A stretch of DNA of 64,000 nucleotides from assembly GCA_029817715.1 (NCBI GenBank), contig JARUPY010000288.1:496001-560000 (forward strand), read 5' to 3'. Positions 1-9,889 of this stretch are shown one piece after another (position 1 is the first letter of the stretch; the number at the start of each line of letters is the position of its first letter). A program made the position numbers and the translations under genes. The notes below the pieces were generated by a model, which saw nothing but the letters and a program-made list of their open reading frames with translations, did no database searches and was not told where the DNA came from. Source of the DNA: Melastoma dodecandrum. Lineage: Eukaryota > Streptophyta > Magnoliopsida > Myrtales > Melastomataceae.

Positions 1-532
1 AAGCATATCAGAGGCATCCAAACACTTGGAGAAAGCGTCATCAGATCTGTTCGCTGATCCACAGAAGGAATAGCCCGCTACAAAGTCACAGAAGGCTGAA
101 GCTTCCAGCCAACGTTCTGTGCTTGCTCAAGTCTGGTTGATTTCCTTGTGATTCGACCTAGACACATCCTAAACACAGCAAGAGTGTTTCTTGCATTGGT
201 AAAGCTTGTCTTACCGTCCCGTGGTCAAAGAAATTGTTTTCTTACACCACAGAAGGTTTTACCTTCTACACTGTAATCTCTATACGAGTTATTAGTGAAA
301 AGTGACCGAAAGTGGACGTAGGTGATTTCACCGAACCACTATAAAATCCTTTGTGTTCTGCGACTCATTTCGGAGTCAAATTCACACGTTCAATAATTAC
401 ATAAGCTTGAAGGCTCTGTAAATTACAGTAAGTTACTTCCGCTGTGAGGGTTGTGAAAAAGCGTTCAAGAATTCCTTAATTGGACTTAACACTAATTCAC
501 CCCCCCCTCTTAGTATAATCTTTGGGCCAACA
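1..532 (+). repeat. 5' LTR of copia element, 3' portion
   Basis: These bases match 6396-6926 with a small number of substitutions. The LTR ends in CA just before the primer binding site. The missing first ~1.3 kb lies upstream of the window. It contains several short hairpins, for example a 7-bp perfect stem of AGAAGGT around 251-267. Confidence 0.9.
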
Positions 533-534
533 AT

Positions 535-546
535 TGGTATCAGAGC
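535..546 (+). other. Primer binding site (initiator tRNA-Met)
   Basis: TGGTATCAGAGC lies two bases after the LTR end. This is the standard plant copia primer site, complementary to the 3' end of initiator methionine tRNA. A second copy follows the 3' LTR at 6929-6940. Confidence 0.93.
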
Positions 547-1282
547 AAGGTTCAACGGAAGCTTAACCGCTCGTTGAGATCTTACAGCAGCTCGAACCTT
601 CTTTACGCTCTCTGAGTACTACTACCTTGCTGAATTCAACAGAAGCTTAGTTCTCTATTTGAATTCAACATTTAGAACAAAAGTAGTTTTAACAAAAGCC
701 TTATAGCTTGTTGATTTCTTATAGAAGGTTGTACCTTCTATTACTCTCTGTCTCTGCCTTACAGAAGCTCACACTCTGTAATTGTCTCAAATTTATTTTT
801 ATTCTACAGAAGTACTATACTCTGGTAGAATTCAAAAACTTGTGACTCAACAAAAGCTTAACAGCCTGTTGAGATTCTATAGCAGCCTGTACTTGCTACG
901 CGGTAGATTCCTGATATACAGAAGCTGACGCTCTGTTACTATCACTATCTGTCTTTCTTCTACAGTAGCTCATTACTCTGCTAGAAACCAACCAGTTACA
1001 TCAAAATAGGATACAACAAAAGCTTGAGTGCTTAGTTACATCCTATAGAAGGTTATACCTGCTATACGCATATAACCGATTGTTGCGCTGTTTTCTTCTA
1101 CTGAAACCTTGAGGGTTCTGCGGAATTAAACTACTTGGCATCTCTACTCTATCTTACAGCGATTTGATTGCCAGCAATATCTGTTTCAATTTAACAGAAG
1201 TATTCGTGTGTTAAGAATCAATACAGTACCGTAAAGGTTCTGCTATTCTGCATAGAAGCCTAACCTTCTGTAAGTTGAAAAA
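547..1282 (+). repeat. Copia leader made of short imperfect hairpins
   Basis: This untranslated leader holds a run of short inverted repeats spaced about 35-80 bases apart. The clearest are at 553-576, 693-713, 721-741 (nine paired bases, three-base loop), 761-779, 804-828, 848-871, 880-898, 918-936 and 1044-1066. Most begin with a variant of ACAGAAG or ATAGAAG and end with its complement. Sequences differ from hairpin to hairpin while pairing is kept. The same motif recurs in the LTR and near 3990-4080. Function is unknown. Confidence 0.75.
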
Positions 1283-2864
1283 ATGGGTGATAATTGCTAT
1301 ATACCAAAACCACACATTGGGAATCCTCCAATGTTTGATGGTAAAAAATTTTTCCTATTGGAAAATTCGAATGAGTGCCTTTGTAGATGCAATCGATGAT
1401 GATTTGTGGTCGTTCATTGAAGACGGTCCACTTATTCTACCGATTGAACTACAAATTGGTCCTGATGGTCGTCCTACTCGGGAGAACCTTCGGATCAAAC
1501 GACTCACTAAAACGGCTAAGTAATTAATGTTTAGTGTTATGTCGGAAAGTGAATTCGTTAAAGTCTCTACTTGCACTTCGGGCAAGGAAATCTGGGATAA
1601 ACTTGTCACCATGTATGTTGGGACGAATCAGATTAGAGAAACCAAGATGAATTTCTTAATTCATCAATACGAGAACTTTACCATGAAGAGTGAAGAATCT
1701 GTAGAACAAATGTTCCAGAGACTTAACCTTCTGGTAGATGCCTTAACTCACTTAGTCAAACACTATACTAATTCTGAATTAGTAAGAAAGGTTCTACGAA
1801 CTCTGCCAAAATATGGGGAAGCCAAGAAAACGGCCATTGAGGAAGCTAAGGATCTATCTACTCTTCGATTATATCAACTAATGAGCTCCTTAAGGTCATA
1901 TGAAATGGATAGAACCTCTCAGTCTAATGTGAAAAGAGCTTCAATAGCCTTCAAAGCATCAGAAGAACCAATAGAAGACTCTGACAATGAGGCAGAAGTC
2001 GATTCGGATGATGAACTCGCTATGATTGCTAAATGCCTTCTGCGGTTCGCTTCCAAAAGACGTTTCAATAAGAAAAATCAGAAACGTGAACAGCAATATG
2101 ATCCTAAGATGATCAGATGCTATGAGTGCAGTAAGAAAGGACATTTCAAATCTGATTGTCCTTTACTTAAGGAGAAGGAAAAACCTTCCGTACAAACCAA
2201 ACCCAAGAAAGCAATGATTGCTTGGGCAGATATTGAAGATTCTGATGATGAGGAAGAACAAGCACTAATGTGCATAACTACTCACACAGAAACTCAAAAT
2301 TCTGTAGGAAATCAATTCTGTTTTCGAACAGAAGCTACAGAAAGTGAATGGTATCTGGACAGTGGCTGCTCAAGGCACATGACCGGATATCCATCTAAAT
2401 TTTCTAAGTTGACTTTACAGAACGGAGGTTCTGTTAAATTCCGTGACAATAGCAAAGGCTCTGTCATCGGAACAGGAACTATTGGAAGTCCTGAATCTAT
2501 GGTTATAGAAGAAGTTCTGTTGGTTACAGAACTTAAACATAACCTGCTGAGCATTAGCCAGCTTTGTGACAAAAGCTATACTATAACCTTTGACCAAGAT
2601 AAATGTTCTGGTATCCTAAACAATGAAGTCCGCTTCATTGGAAATCGGAAAAGGAACATCTACACTTTAACACAGGAGAGCTTCTATGCTACAGAAAGCT
2701 GTCTTCTGTCTGTCAAAGACGAAACTCATCTTTGGCATAGAAGGTTAGGACATTCCAACCTTCAGATGCTATCCAAGCTTGCTAAAAAGGAATTGGTAAA
2801 AGGCTTGCCTAATATCAAATTCGAGCAAGACAACTTCTGTGAAGCTTGTTCGCTTGGTAAGTAA
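1283..2864 (+). pseudogene. Copia gag-protease, frameshifted
   Basis: The gag start is the ATG at 1283. The frame breaks within about 70 bases, in an A/T run near 1345, and continues in another frame (FDG..FSYWKIRM, the N-terminal gag motif) to a stop at 1521-1523. From 1527 a 445-codon frame carries the UBN2-type gag core, a zinc knuckle CX2CX4HX4C near 2118-2159, the aspartic protease motif LDSGCSRHM near 2352 (active-site Asp at 2358), and the pre-integrase motif LWHRRLGH near 2730. A TAA at 2862-2864 then interrupts the polyprotein. Gag would form the particle and the protease would cut the polyprotein. It is not functional as it stands. Confidence 0.88.
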
Positions 2865-3968
2865 ACTAAATCCTCATTCAAGTCTAAGAATGAGATATCT
2901 ACTACTCAGCCCTTGGAACTTCTACATATGGATCTATTTGGTCCGACTAGAGTTCAAAGTATTGGCGGTAGAAGATACTGTCTAGTAGTAGTAAATGACT
3001 ACTCTAGGTACACCTAGGTCAAGTTCTTGACTCATAAAAGCGATGCATTTGAGTCTTTCATAAAGCTCGCTAAGCAATTACAGAATGAAAATATATCTTC
3101 TGTAAAAGCTATTCGAACGGATCATGGTACAGAGTTTGAAAACCATCATTTTGCTACCTTCTGTGATGAACATGGCATTGATCCCAACTTCTCTGCTCCT
3201 TACACTCCTCAACAGAATGGAGTCGCAGAAAGGAAAAATCGAACTCTTATAGACATGGCTAGAACCATGATTTGTGAGAGCAATGTTCCACAGAACCTTT
3301 GGGCTGAAGCAGTAAATACTGCCTGTTATATCTCTAATAGAGTACTACTGAGACCTAAATTAGAGAAAACTCCCTATCAACTATACAGGGGGAGAATACC
3401 AAATATTTCCTATTTTCATGCCTTCGGAAGTCCATGTTTTATACTGAGACCTTGTAAGGACAATCTCGGGAAATTTGATGCTAAATCAGATGAAGGTATC
3501 TTTTTAGGATACTCACTGACTAGCAAAGCTTATAGAGTCCTTAACAAAAGGACTTCTACAATAGAAGAGTCAATTAATGTAAAAGTTAATGACTCACCCA
3601 CAGAAGATACTACAAAACCTGTAATATCTTTTGAACCTATAGAAATTTCTTTAGAACCTACAGAAGGTTCTTCAGAACATCCACCCTCTACAAAAGAGAT
3701 GGGTGAACCCTCTGTTCATGAATCTAAAAATGATCTTGAACAAACAAATGATAATTCTGAAGAATCATCTCAGAATAATCAAAATAATTTTAGAGCACCT
3801 GCTCTATATCAAAAACGACATCCTATTGATCAAGTCATTGGTGACATCAGTAGTGGTGTACAAACAAGACGTTCGGTTATTAATAGTGGTGTACAAACAA
3901 GACATCCTATTAATCTAGTCTTAGAAGACGTCAATAGATGTTTTCGTCAATACGGTTCTACTGATTAG
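2865..3968 (+). pseudogene. Copia integrase, truncated polyprotein end
   Basis: The frame continues after the 2862 stop with the integrase core. MDLFGP near 2930 supplies the first catalytic Asp, TDHGTEF near 3118 the second, and GVAERKNRT near 3225 the Glu. A TAG near 3016 interrupts it. The C-terminal part (AFGSPCF, then EGIFLGYS) is typical of copia integrase. The frame ends shortly after the linker that should lead into reverse transcriptase, and no RT or RNase H motif follows. The 3830-3930 stretch has a short duplication (GVQTR repeated). This is a deletion derivative that would need enzymes from another copy. Confidence 0.88.
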
Positions 3969-5076
3969 AATCCGTCAATGCAAATATTAACTACAGAAGG
4001 TACAATCCTCTGTACACTTCACTGTAGAGAGTAAAATACTTATTATTCTACTACAGAAGGTACATACTTGTACACTTCATTACACAATTGATCCAAACCC
4101 TTCGACCGCACTGGAAAAATGGCGAGTTGGAAATTTTGGTCAACAAATTATTGCAAGTATGCAATATGTGAGGACTCAAGGAGGCTGGATTCAGAAATCC
4201 AAAGGGAAAGAGAAACAGCAGAAGGAAGCACCTGCTACTTCTGACAAGAGTGGACTTACTGCTCCAAAAGCTGCTGTTCCATCTTCTTCAACCCTGGAAC
4301 AACCTCGAGAAGGCTCATCCTCCTCTTTTCCTAATCTCATCAGAGATCTGCAGCGACAAATTGTTGCACAGACTGAGGAACTTAGGGTGCTCAAGAATAC
4401 GGTCGCGGAGTTAGTCATTACTGTTGAACGTCAGGAAAAGCTCCTCCGTGACAATCTCCAGTAATGTGTTATGTTTATTTTTCAGCACCCTAGACCTACT
4501 GTAATGGTCTTAAATAAGTGCCTGATGATGTGTACCCCTTTTTGGGATGAACTATTTTAATATTCTGCAGTTTGGTTTCATTCTCTACATCTATTGTGAG
4601 AATACCTTCTACAGGACCTTAGATCTCCGCTTTCTACCTTCTATACTTTTTGATATGACAAAAAGGGGGAGAGATTTTGGAGAACTTTGAAAATTAGTAA
4701 GTAACAATCAAGGGGGAGATAACACAGAGATATAGCGTATGCTAATCTCAAACCCACAAGAATTCTTGTGATATTTAGCGGGATAGAAGGACAAACCTAC
4801 TATGAGGTTTATTAATCTTCTATCAGGGTATGCAAAATTTGAGTATAACTCATTTTTGCTGGGAGTGCAGAAGCTCATGCTACTGTCGGGCTAAATATAC
4901 AGGAGCCTTGTCCCTGTAATCTGTACAAGCTAAATGCTTACACAGAAGCTTTTGCACTCTGCAAAAGTAAAAGCTTCTATAAAGTGTCAAACCCTTACTA
5001 GCTCTATCTTAGGGGGAGTTTGATACGTCATCTGGTATGAACATATCTCCTATGGATGAAAGTTTTGTCATCATCA
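3969..5076 (+). other. 3' untranslated part of copia element
   Basis: Apart from the small ORF at 4159-4464 this holds no recognised coding sequence. It has further ACAGAAG-type hairpins near 3990-4080 and 4930-4980, and several purine-rich runs with AGGGGGAG (near 4670, 4710 and 5010) that resemble the terminal purine tract. Confidence 0.6.
4159..4464 (+). CDS. Hypothetical coiled-coil ORF after copia integrase
   Basis: A 101-codon frame starting at an ATG encodes a Lys/Gln- and Ser-rich N-terminal part and a C-terminal leucine-rich segment (LQRQIVAQTEELRVLKNTV) that looks like a coiled coil. It sits where SIRE-type elements carry an extra, so-called env-like ORF, so it may be the tail of such an ORF left by the deletion that removed RT. 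No signal peptide is visible, and it may be non-functional. Confidence 0.35.
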   Translation: MQYVRTQGGWIQKSKGKEKQQKEAPATSDKSGLTAPKAAVPSSSTLEQPREGSSSSFPNLIRDLQRQIVAQTEELRVLKNTVAELVITVERQEKLLRDNLQ

Positions 5077-5087
5077 AATAGGGGGAG
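5077..5087 (+). other. Polypurine tract
   Basis: ATAGGGGGAGA lies immediately before the 3' LTR start (TGTGTACAAG at 5090). This is the expected second-strand primer site. Confidence 0.8.
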
Positions 5088-5089
5088 AT

Positions 5090-6926
5090 TGTGTACAAGA
5101 TTTTGATGATGAGTCAAACAGCAGGTTTGACTGGCTATGACTTTACAGAAGCTGAAACCCCCTGTAACGAAGATACGCTTCGTAAGAGAGGAAAAATATC
5201 ACGAAAATATTTTCTTCACCCTCCAAGGATCATTTCAGATCAAGAGACGTGATTAGAGAATATTTCCATAAATAGATATTTCAATAATAAATTATTAATT
5301 AATTAATTATTGATTATCTTAATTAAATTATTAATTCAAAAAGAGAATATTCTTAGGAATATTATTTGGATTAATATTTCATCCAGATACAATGTTTTAC
5401 TTGTCTGGAACGAATAAATTATTTTGGGAATAAATCGTTGATTATTTCCTTATATAGAAGGTCAAGTTGCTGTTAGTGGCCGAACCTTCTGTAACGCATT
5501 ATCTGGGGATTTAATTGTCAAAATAAGACAAAATTAAATCTGGAGGTTCCAACCAGATATTTGCACGACCCCATCATCATATTTCTCAAGTTGGAAATAA
5601 AATATTCTTTCTTTCCAACTATAGAAGGTTGCTGACCGACTTAGGCACTAACCTTCTGTAAGATGAGATCTCGTGATTAAATGATTCGATTGATCTGAAA
5701 TCAATCAAATATTGTCCCTAAATGATTTTTTCACGTTGGGGATGAATCTGGTCACTTTACGTTTTTGGCAAAATAAGTTTCCTTATTTACAGGAGGACGG
5801 AACCTCTATATAAAAGAAAAACCTAAAAAACATTAAAATATAGACCAGAGGTAAGTCTTGGCATTTTGGCAACGTTAGCGGGTGGTTAACGTGTGTGCAG
5901 GTGTGCAGGACGGATTCTCCAGGCGAGAGTTCTCGCAGGAGGTAACTACAGCGGGTTGATCGTGGGTGAAGCCGCTCCGGTGACTTCGTTGCGTACGGAT
6001 CTGAAGGACTCGACCGGAACTTTGTGGGTGACGTCGGACTGCGTGCATCAGGGCCTGGGGAAGGGTTCGTTGGTGGCGAGTAGGCGTACAGAGTTGGTCG
6101 GAGAGAAGGAGTCCGTAGCAGGGGTTCAGTGGTGAGGGATCTCCAACCTTCTGTAGTTGGTTATTTTGTTATCTGTGCGTTTGCAGCAGGTGTGCTTTGG
6201 TGAAGCCACTCCGTGGGCGTCGTTGGCTGCAAAACCGAAGGACTTGGCCAGGAGTGCTGTCAGTGAAGCCGGGTGGGCGTACAGCAGGTCGAAGAGAAGG
6301 TTGTTGCAGCAGGCGTAAGTGGTGAGGGACTGAAACCTACTGTAGTCGTATTATCTTTATTTGTTTTGCAGATTAAACCAAAAAGACAAAAAGAGAAGCA
6401 TATCAGAGGCATCCAAACACTTGGAGAAAGCGTCATCAGATCTGTTCGCTGATCCACAGAAGGAATAGCCCGCTACAAAGTCACAGAAGGCTGAAGCTTC
6501 CAGCCAACGTTCTGTGCTTGCTCAAGTCTGGTTGATTTCCTTGTGATTCGACCTAGACACATCCTAAACACAGCAAGAGTGTTTCTTGCATTGGTAAAGC
6601 TTGTCTTACCGTCCCGTGGTCAAAGAAATTGTTTTCTTGCACCACAGAAGGTTTTATCTTCTACACTGTAATCTCTGTACGAGTTATTAGTGAAAAGTGA
6701 CCGAAAGTGGACGTAGGCGTATTTGCCGAACCACTATAAAATCCTTTGTGTTCTGCGATTCATTTCGAAGTCAAATTCACACGTTCCATAATTACAAAAG
6801 CTTGAAGGCTCTGTAAATTACAGTAAGTTACTTCCGCTGTGAGGGTTGTGAAAAAGCGTTCAAGAATTCCTTAATTGGACTTAACACTAATTCACCCCCC
6901 CTCTTAGTATAATATTTGGGCCAACA
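5090..6926 (+). repeat. 3' LTR of copia element (1.84 kb)
   Basis: It runs from TGTGTACAAG to GGCCAACA. Its right end matches window positions 1-532. A TATA box (TATATAAAA at 5807-5815) gives the likely start of transcription. Hairpin pairs with AGAAGGT arms recur in it, for example around 5455-5495 and 5622-5660. It is followed by another primer site instead of host DNA. Confidence 0.88.
5807..5815 (+). promoter_or_regulatory. TATA box of the copia LTR
   Basis: TATATAAAA within the LTR, about 1.1 kb before the LTR end, is the only strong TATA motif there, so it likely sets the U3/R boundary. Confidence 0.6.
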
Positions 6927-7102
6927 ATTGGTATCAGAGCAAGGTTCAACGGAAGCTTAATCGCTCGTTGAGATCTTACAGCAGCTCGAACCTTCTATAC
7001 GCTCTCTGAGTACTACTACCTTGCTGAATTCAACAGAAGCTTAGTTCTCTATTTGAATTCAACATTTAGAACAAAAGTAGTTTCAACAAAAGCCTTATAG
7101 CT
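6927..7102 (+). mobile_element. Start of a second copia internal region, truncated
   Basis: The bases after the 3' LTR match 533-708 (primer site plus first leader hairpins) and then stop matching near 7102. The arrangement LTR-internal-LTR-internal suggests a tandem array made by unequal recombination and later truncated. 7103-7370 has a short Lys-rich frame that I do not recognise. Confidence 0.8.
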
Positions 7103-7605
7103 TGCCGATCTATTGACCATGCTCAAGACAGCAGAGAAAGATATGAAACAGAAGACTGTTTCAAATGCAATGTTGGTGAGAAATACCAACAAGAGAATGA
7201 GCAAAAGGAAGTTCAACCCCAAGGTCAAGAAATCAAAGATGTCTGCTTACCCGGGCCAAAAGCCCATGCTGAAGAAAGGCCAACAGATTCCCCAATTGTT
7301 CTTTTCAGCCCCACCATGTCCCAACGTCATCTTCCGCGATGCAAGGATGTATACATTAAACTTTCTACTATGAGCTCATATTTCTTCTCCAAAATTATTT
7401 TTGGAATATTAAGAAATGATTTTTTATCATCTTTAATGAAGGTGTTTATTTTTTAACAAGAAAAAAAGAACCTATTGTAACCATCGCAGTTACGGACAGG
7501 AACAACTTCGCTCGGTTTGGGTAAAAAATTAATTATTTCTTAGGATTTCTAGCCTAATAGAAAATGATGTTCTTTTGTTGGAAAACAACAATTCTAATTT
7601 TACCC

Positions 7606-7613
7606 TATAAAAA
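7606..7613 (+). promoter_or_regulatory. TATA box of SPH copy 1
   Basis: TATAAAAA in the context CCCTATAAAAATCCACAACC lies about 67 bases before the ATG. The same context precedes the SPH gene at 45321. Confidence 0.6.
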
Positions 7614-7672
7614 TCCACAACCTAAAAACTTTCTTCCATACATCACCAAGAAAATCACAGAGAGATAGAGAG

Positions 7673-8049
7673 ATGAATTCACGCAAGGTTGTTGATGTGG
7701 CTTTACTTATGTTCTCTCTCGCAGTGATTATCGGATCATGCACGGGAGATTATCCACCGAAGGTGACCGTGACCATACATAACAGTCTCGAAGGTGGAAG
7801 GGTACTAGGAGTCCAGTGTGCTTCCGCGGATGATAACCTTCCACCGCAGCTGCAGACGAATCATGGACCTTTTCTTTCCGCGAAAATATATGGGCAACCA
7901 CCCTCTTTCACTGCAGTTTTAAGTGGCCGGGAGAAGAGCACCATAAATTCCGTGTATATGGCGACACTATTTTCTGCAAAGAATGTTGGTGGTATATACA
8001 ATCTAGTGGAGGATGGTTATACGGGATTTTCTACTGGTTTGATGACTAA
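7673..8049 (+). pseudogene. S-protein homologue (SPH), frameshifted
   Basis: SPH proteins are small secreted cysteine-containing plant proteins related to the poppy pistil self-incompatibility S protein. The start (MNSRKVVDVALLMFSLAVII) is a signal peptide nearly identical to that of the gene at 45321. Near 7855 this copy is four bases shorter than that gene, so the frame changes. The usual core (FSFRENIWATTLFHC, FKWPG) then reads in another frame, ending at TAA 8047-8049. The original frame stays open to 8098 by chance. Promoter and 3' flank are shared with the relic at 36.2 kb and the gene at 45.3 kb, so the three arose by duplication. Confidence 0.82.
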
Positions 8050-9590
8050 TGATTTCGTGAGAATTTCCCCACAGAAAGAGTTGATCCATGAACTGTAATT
8101 GGAAATCCGAGGAAAAGAAAAGAAGAACAGGTCATTGAAGGCCTGTGGATATCCATGAACTGTTTCAGCGATGATTGAAACTCTCAATCTTCTCCTTCTT
8201 CTCCTCTCATTCTCAAACAGACATCCGTCTATTTTTTGCAGAGTGGCACACATGCGTGCTGTTGCCTAACAAACTTAACAAATCCCACCATCATTTATAA
8301 TATGATCCTTCTGTAATTGGGTGGGTTTAATGGACTCTAGGTGGAATCCTAGGCCTTCTCCGGGCCTGACCCTCTCCCTTCTTTCTTCACCAAGAACTGT
8401 ATCTTCAGTTTGCTTCACATTCTCCAACTCTATCCGGTGTTCTCTGCTCATATACCTCTGCTGCACTTAGTCTTTTCTGCTTACAGTCATCCTGCATCAT
8501 GAAAAGAAAAGTTTGTCGTGTGACTTCCAAGCCATTGTTTCTGACCAACGAATAAGAAAGCAAGGAAGTTGGGATTTTAAGGCCCAACTATCGTATACCC
8601 TAAAGAGTATCCTCTTTCGAATCAAAACGAGGATGGCAATTACGAGCTTTAGAAATCAGGCGCAGCGGAAACACTAAAACAAAAGTTTTTATGCCCAAAA
8701 TAATCAGATCTTGGGACGTACAAAATAATCTGAGCCTTTTCATTGCTTCTCCCATGCCATGTTTGACTCCCCTCGGAAATTGAGGACGGCGGGTGAGGAC
8801 CCGAGTAGCCTAGCTAGGAAGAATGGAGGGTTCAATTCCACTGTTCTCCGCAACTCATTGATGCTCAAGCCGAGGAGTCAAGCAGAAGACAATTGAGAGC
8901 GAACTCGGATCCTGGTTGCGCTTCCCACGCACGTGCACATAGGAACCATGGAGTTGCCAAATTGAAGAAAACATCAGGTAAAAAGGAAGATAGATTAAAT
9001 AATATTTAATTTTTTTGCATTTTTTATTGCCTCTGCTTTCTAATTCATTATATTTTAGTTACATAATTTAATTTAAAAATTTTTTCCACGAAAACCTTTT
9101 CTCAAATCTACGATATGTAAAGATGTTTTTCTTTTTTGGAGCAACCATTTTTGCTAAGGCGAATATGAATGAAAGAAAAATTTTTAAACTTTAGTTTAAT
9201 AAAACGTCTAATACTTGCGTACATTTCTAATTTGGGAGAAAAAGTCAACTACGTCCGGCGGTATATTGCTTGTTGGAGGAGATTTTATTTGACAAGGAAT
9301 TGATTCGGATATCAAACCCTATTATGCTTAAGCTAAGGAGCAGCTTTTCCTGGCATTTGATGCTTCGTCTTGCTTGGTTAGGCAGCCAAGCTTCGTCTTA
9401 GTAATTGAAGACAGCTTCGAGAAAAGTTTCGACTCCGTTAAAGGCCAAGGTTTTCGCTTTCGAAGGGACAAGATAAATTTGCAAGTGAAACCCACTAACG
9501 TTATTTTCCAGACAACATGGGAATTAAATATATATGTGTTCGGAGAGACATAACCGCGCTCGAAAAACTCAGAAAGCGACATCCTTAAGC
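8050..9590. other. Intergenic, SPH 3' flank then AT-rich DNA
   Basis: 8060-8120 and 8490-8660 match the 3' flanks of the other two SPH loci. The rest, including AT-rich 8990-9300, holds no gene I can support. A short stretch near 8820 resembles a T-psi-C arm but does not fold into a tRNA. Confidence 0.5.
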
Positions 9591-9631
9591 AATGGAAAAA
9601 ACCACAAGAACGCGTTGTGGTTTTTTCCATT
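9591..9631. repeat. Perfect 17-bp hairpin
   Basis: Seventeen bases (9591-9607) are repeated as an exact complement at 9615-9631 around a seven-base loop. The right arm and following 260 bases recur near 22750, where the left arm is missing. Confidence 0.7.
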
Positions 9632-9889
9632 ACGTGCAGGTGCGTTGCATTTGCGTCATTAAACAACATACACATGGCGGCAGATCTGTCCATGTCCAAC
9701 TCATAAATTTGATTAGCTTAAATCTCTTGGTATTAATCCAATCGGCTTAGCTTAGCTAAGGTCAGCCTACTAGTGACGTAAGCACGAACTACCTCCGTCG
9801 TCCATCCTAACCCCAAATTCCAACCACGTGGTTAATAAATCTCATGATGACGGACCCGATGGTGGCGGCCCCGCCCCTCAAAGAATAAC
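9605..9889. repeat. Dispersed repeat shared with 22750-23030
   Basis: About 285 bases, from the loop of the hairpin to CCTCAAAGAAT, are nearly identical to 22750-23030. The match ends exactly where ATG9 exon sequence begins here, so this is a rearrangement junction. Confidence 0.75.

Larger units (their letters stand above)
1..6926 (+). mobile_element. Ty1/copia LTR retrotransposon, RT-deleted
   Basis: The sequence from position 1 recurs from 6396, so the window opens inside the 5' LTR of an element whose complete 3' LTR is at 5090-6926. Between them come a primer binding site, a long leader, gag, protease, integrase, a purine tract and the 3' LTR, which is the Ty1/copia order (integrase before RT). 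Reverse transcriptase and RNase H are absent: the integrase frame ends at 3968, where RT should follow. gag and integrase also carry a frameshift and stops, so the copy is non-autonomous. LTRs of 1.84 kb and a late coiled-coil ORF would fit the SIRE/Maximus lineage, but that placement is inference. Confidence 0.9.

Noticed and set aside
547..1282. CRISPR or microRNA cluster reading of the leader hairpins
   Set aside because: Hairpins are too short for microRNA precursors and lack identical repeats; they belong to a copia leader.
8810..8870. tRNA-like GGTTCAATTCC stretch
   Set aside because: No acceptor, D or anticodon stems fit around it.
9328..9699. 123-codon minus-strand frame
   Set aside because: It overlaps a perfect hairpin and a dispersed repeat and shows no family resemblance.
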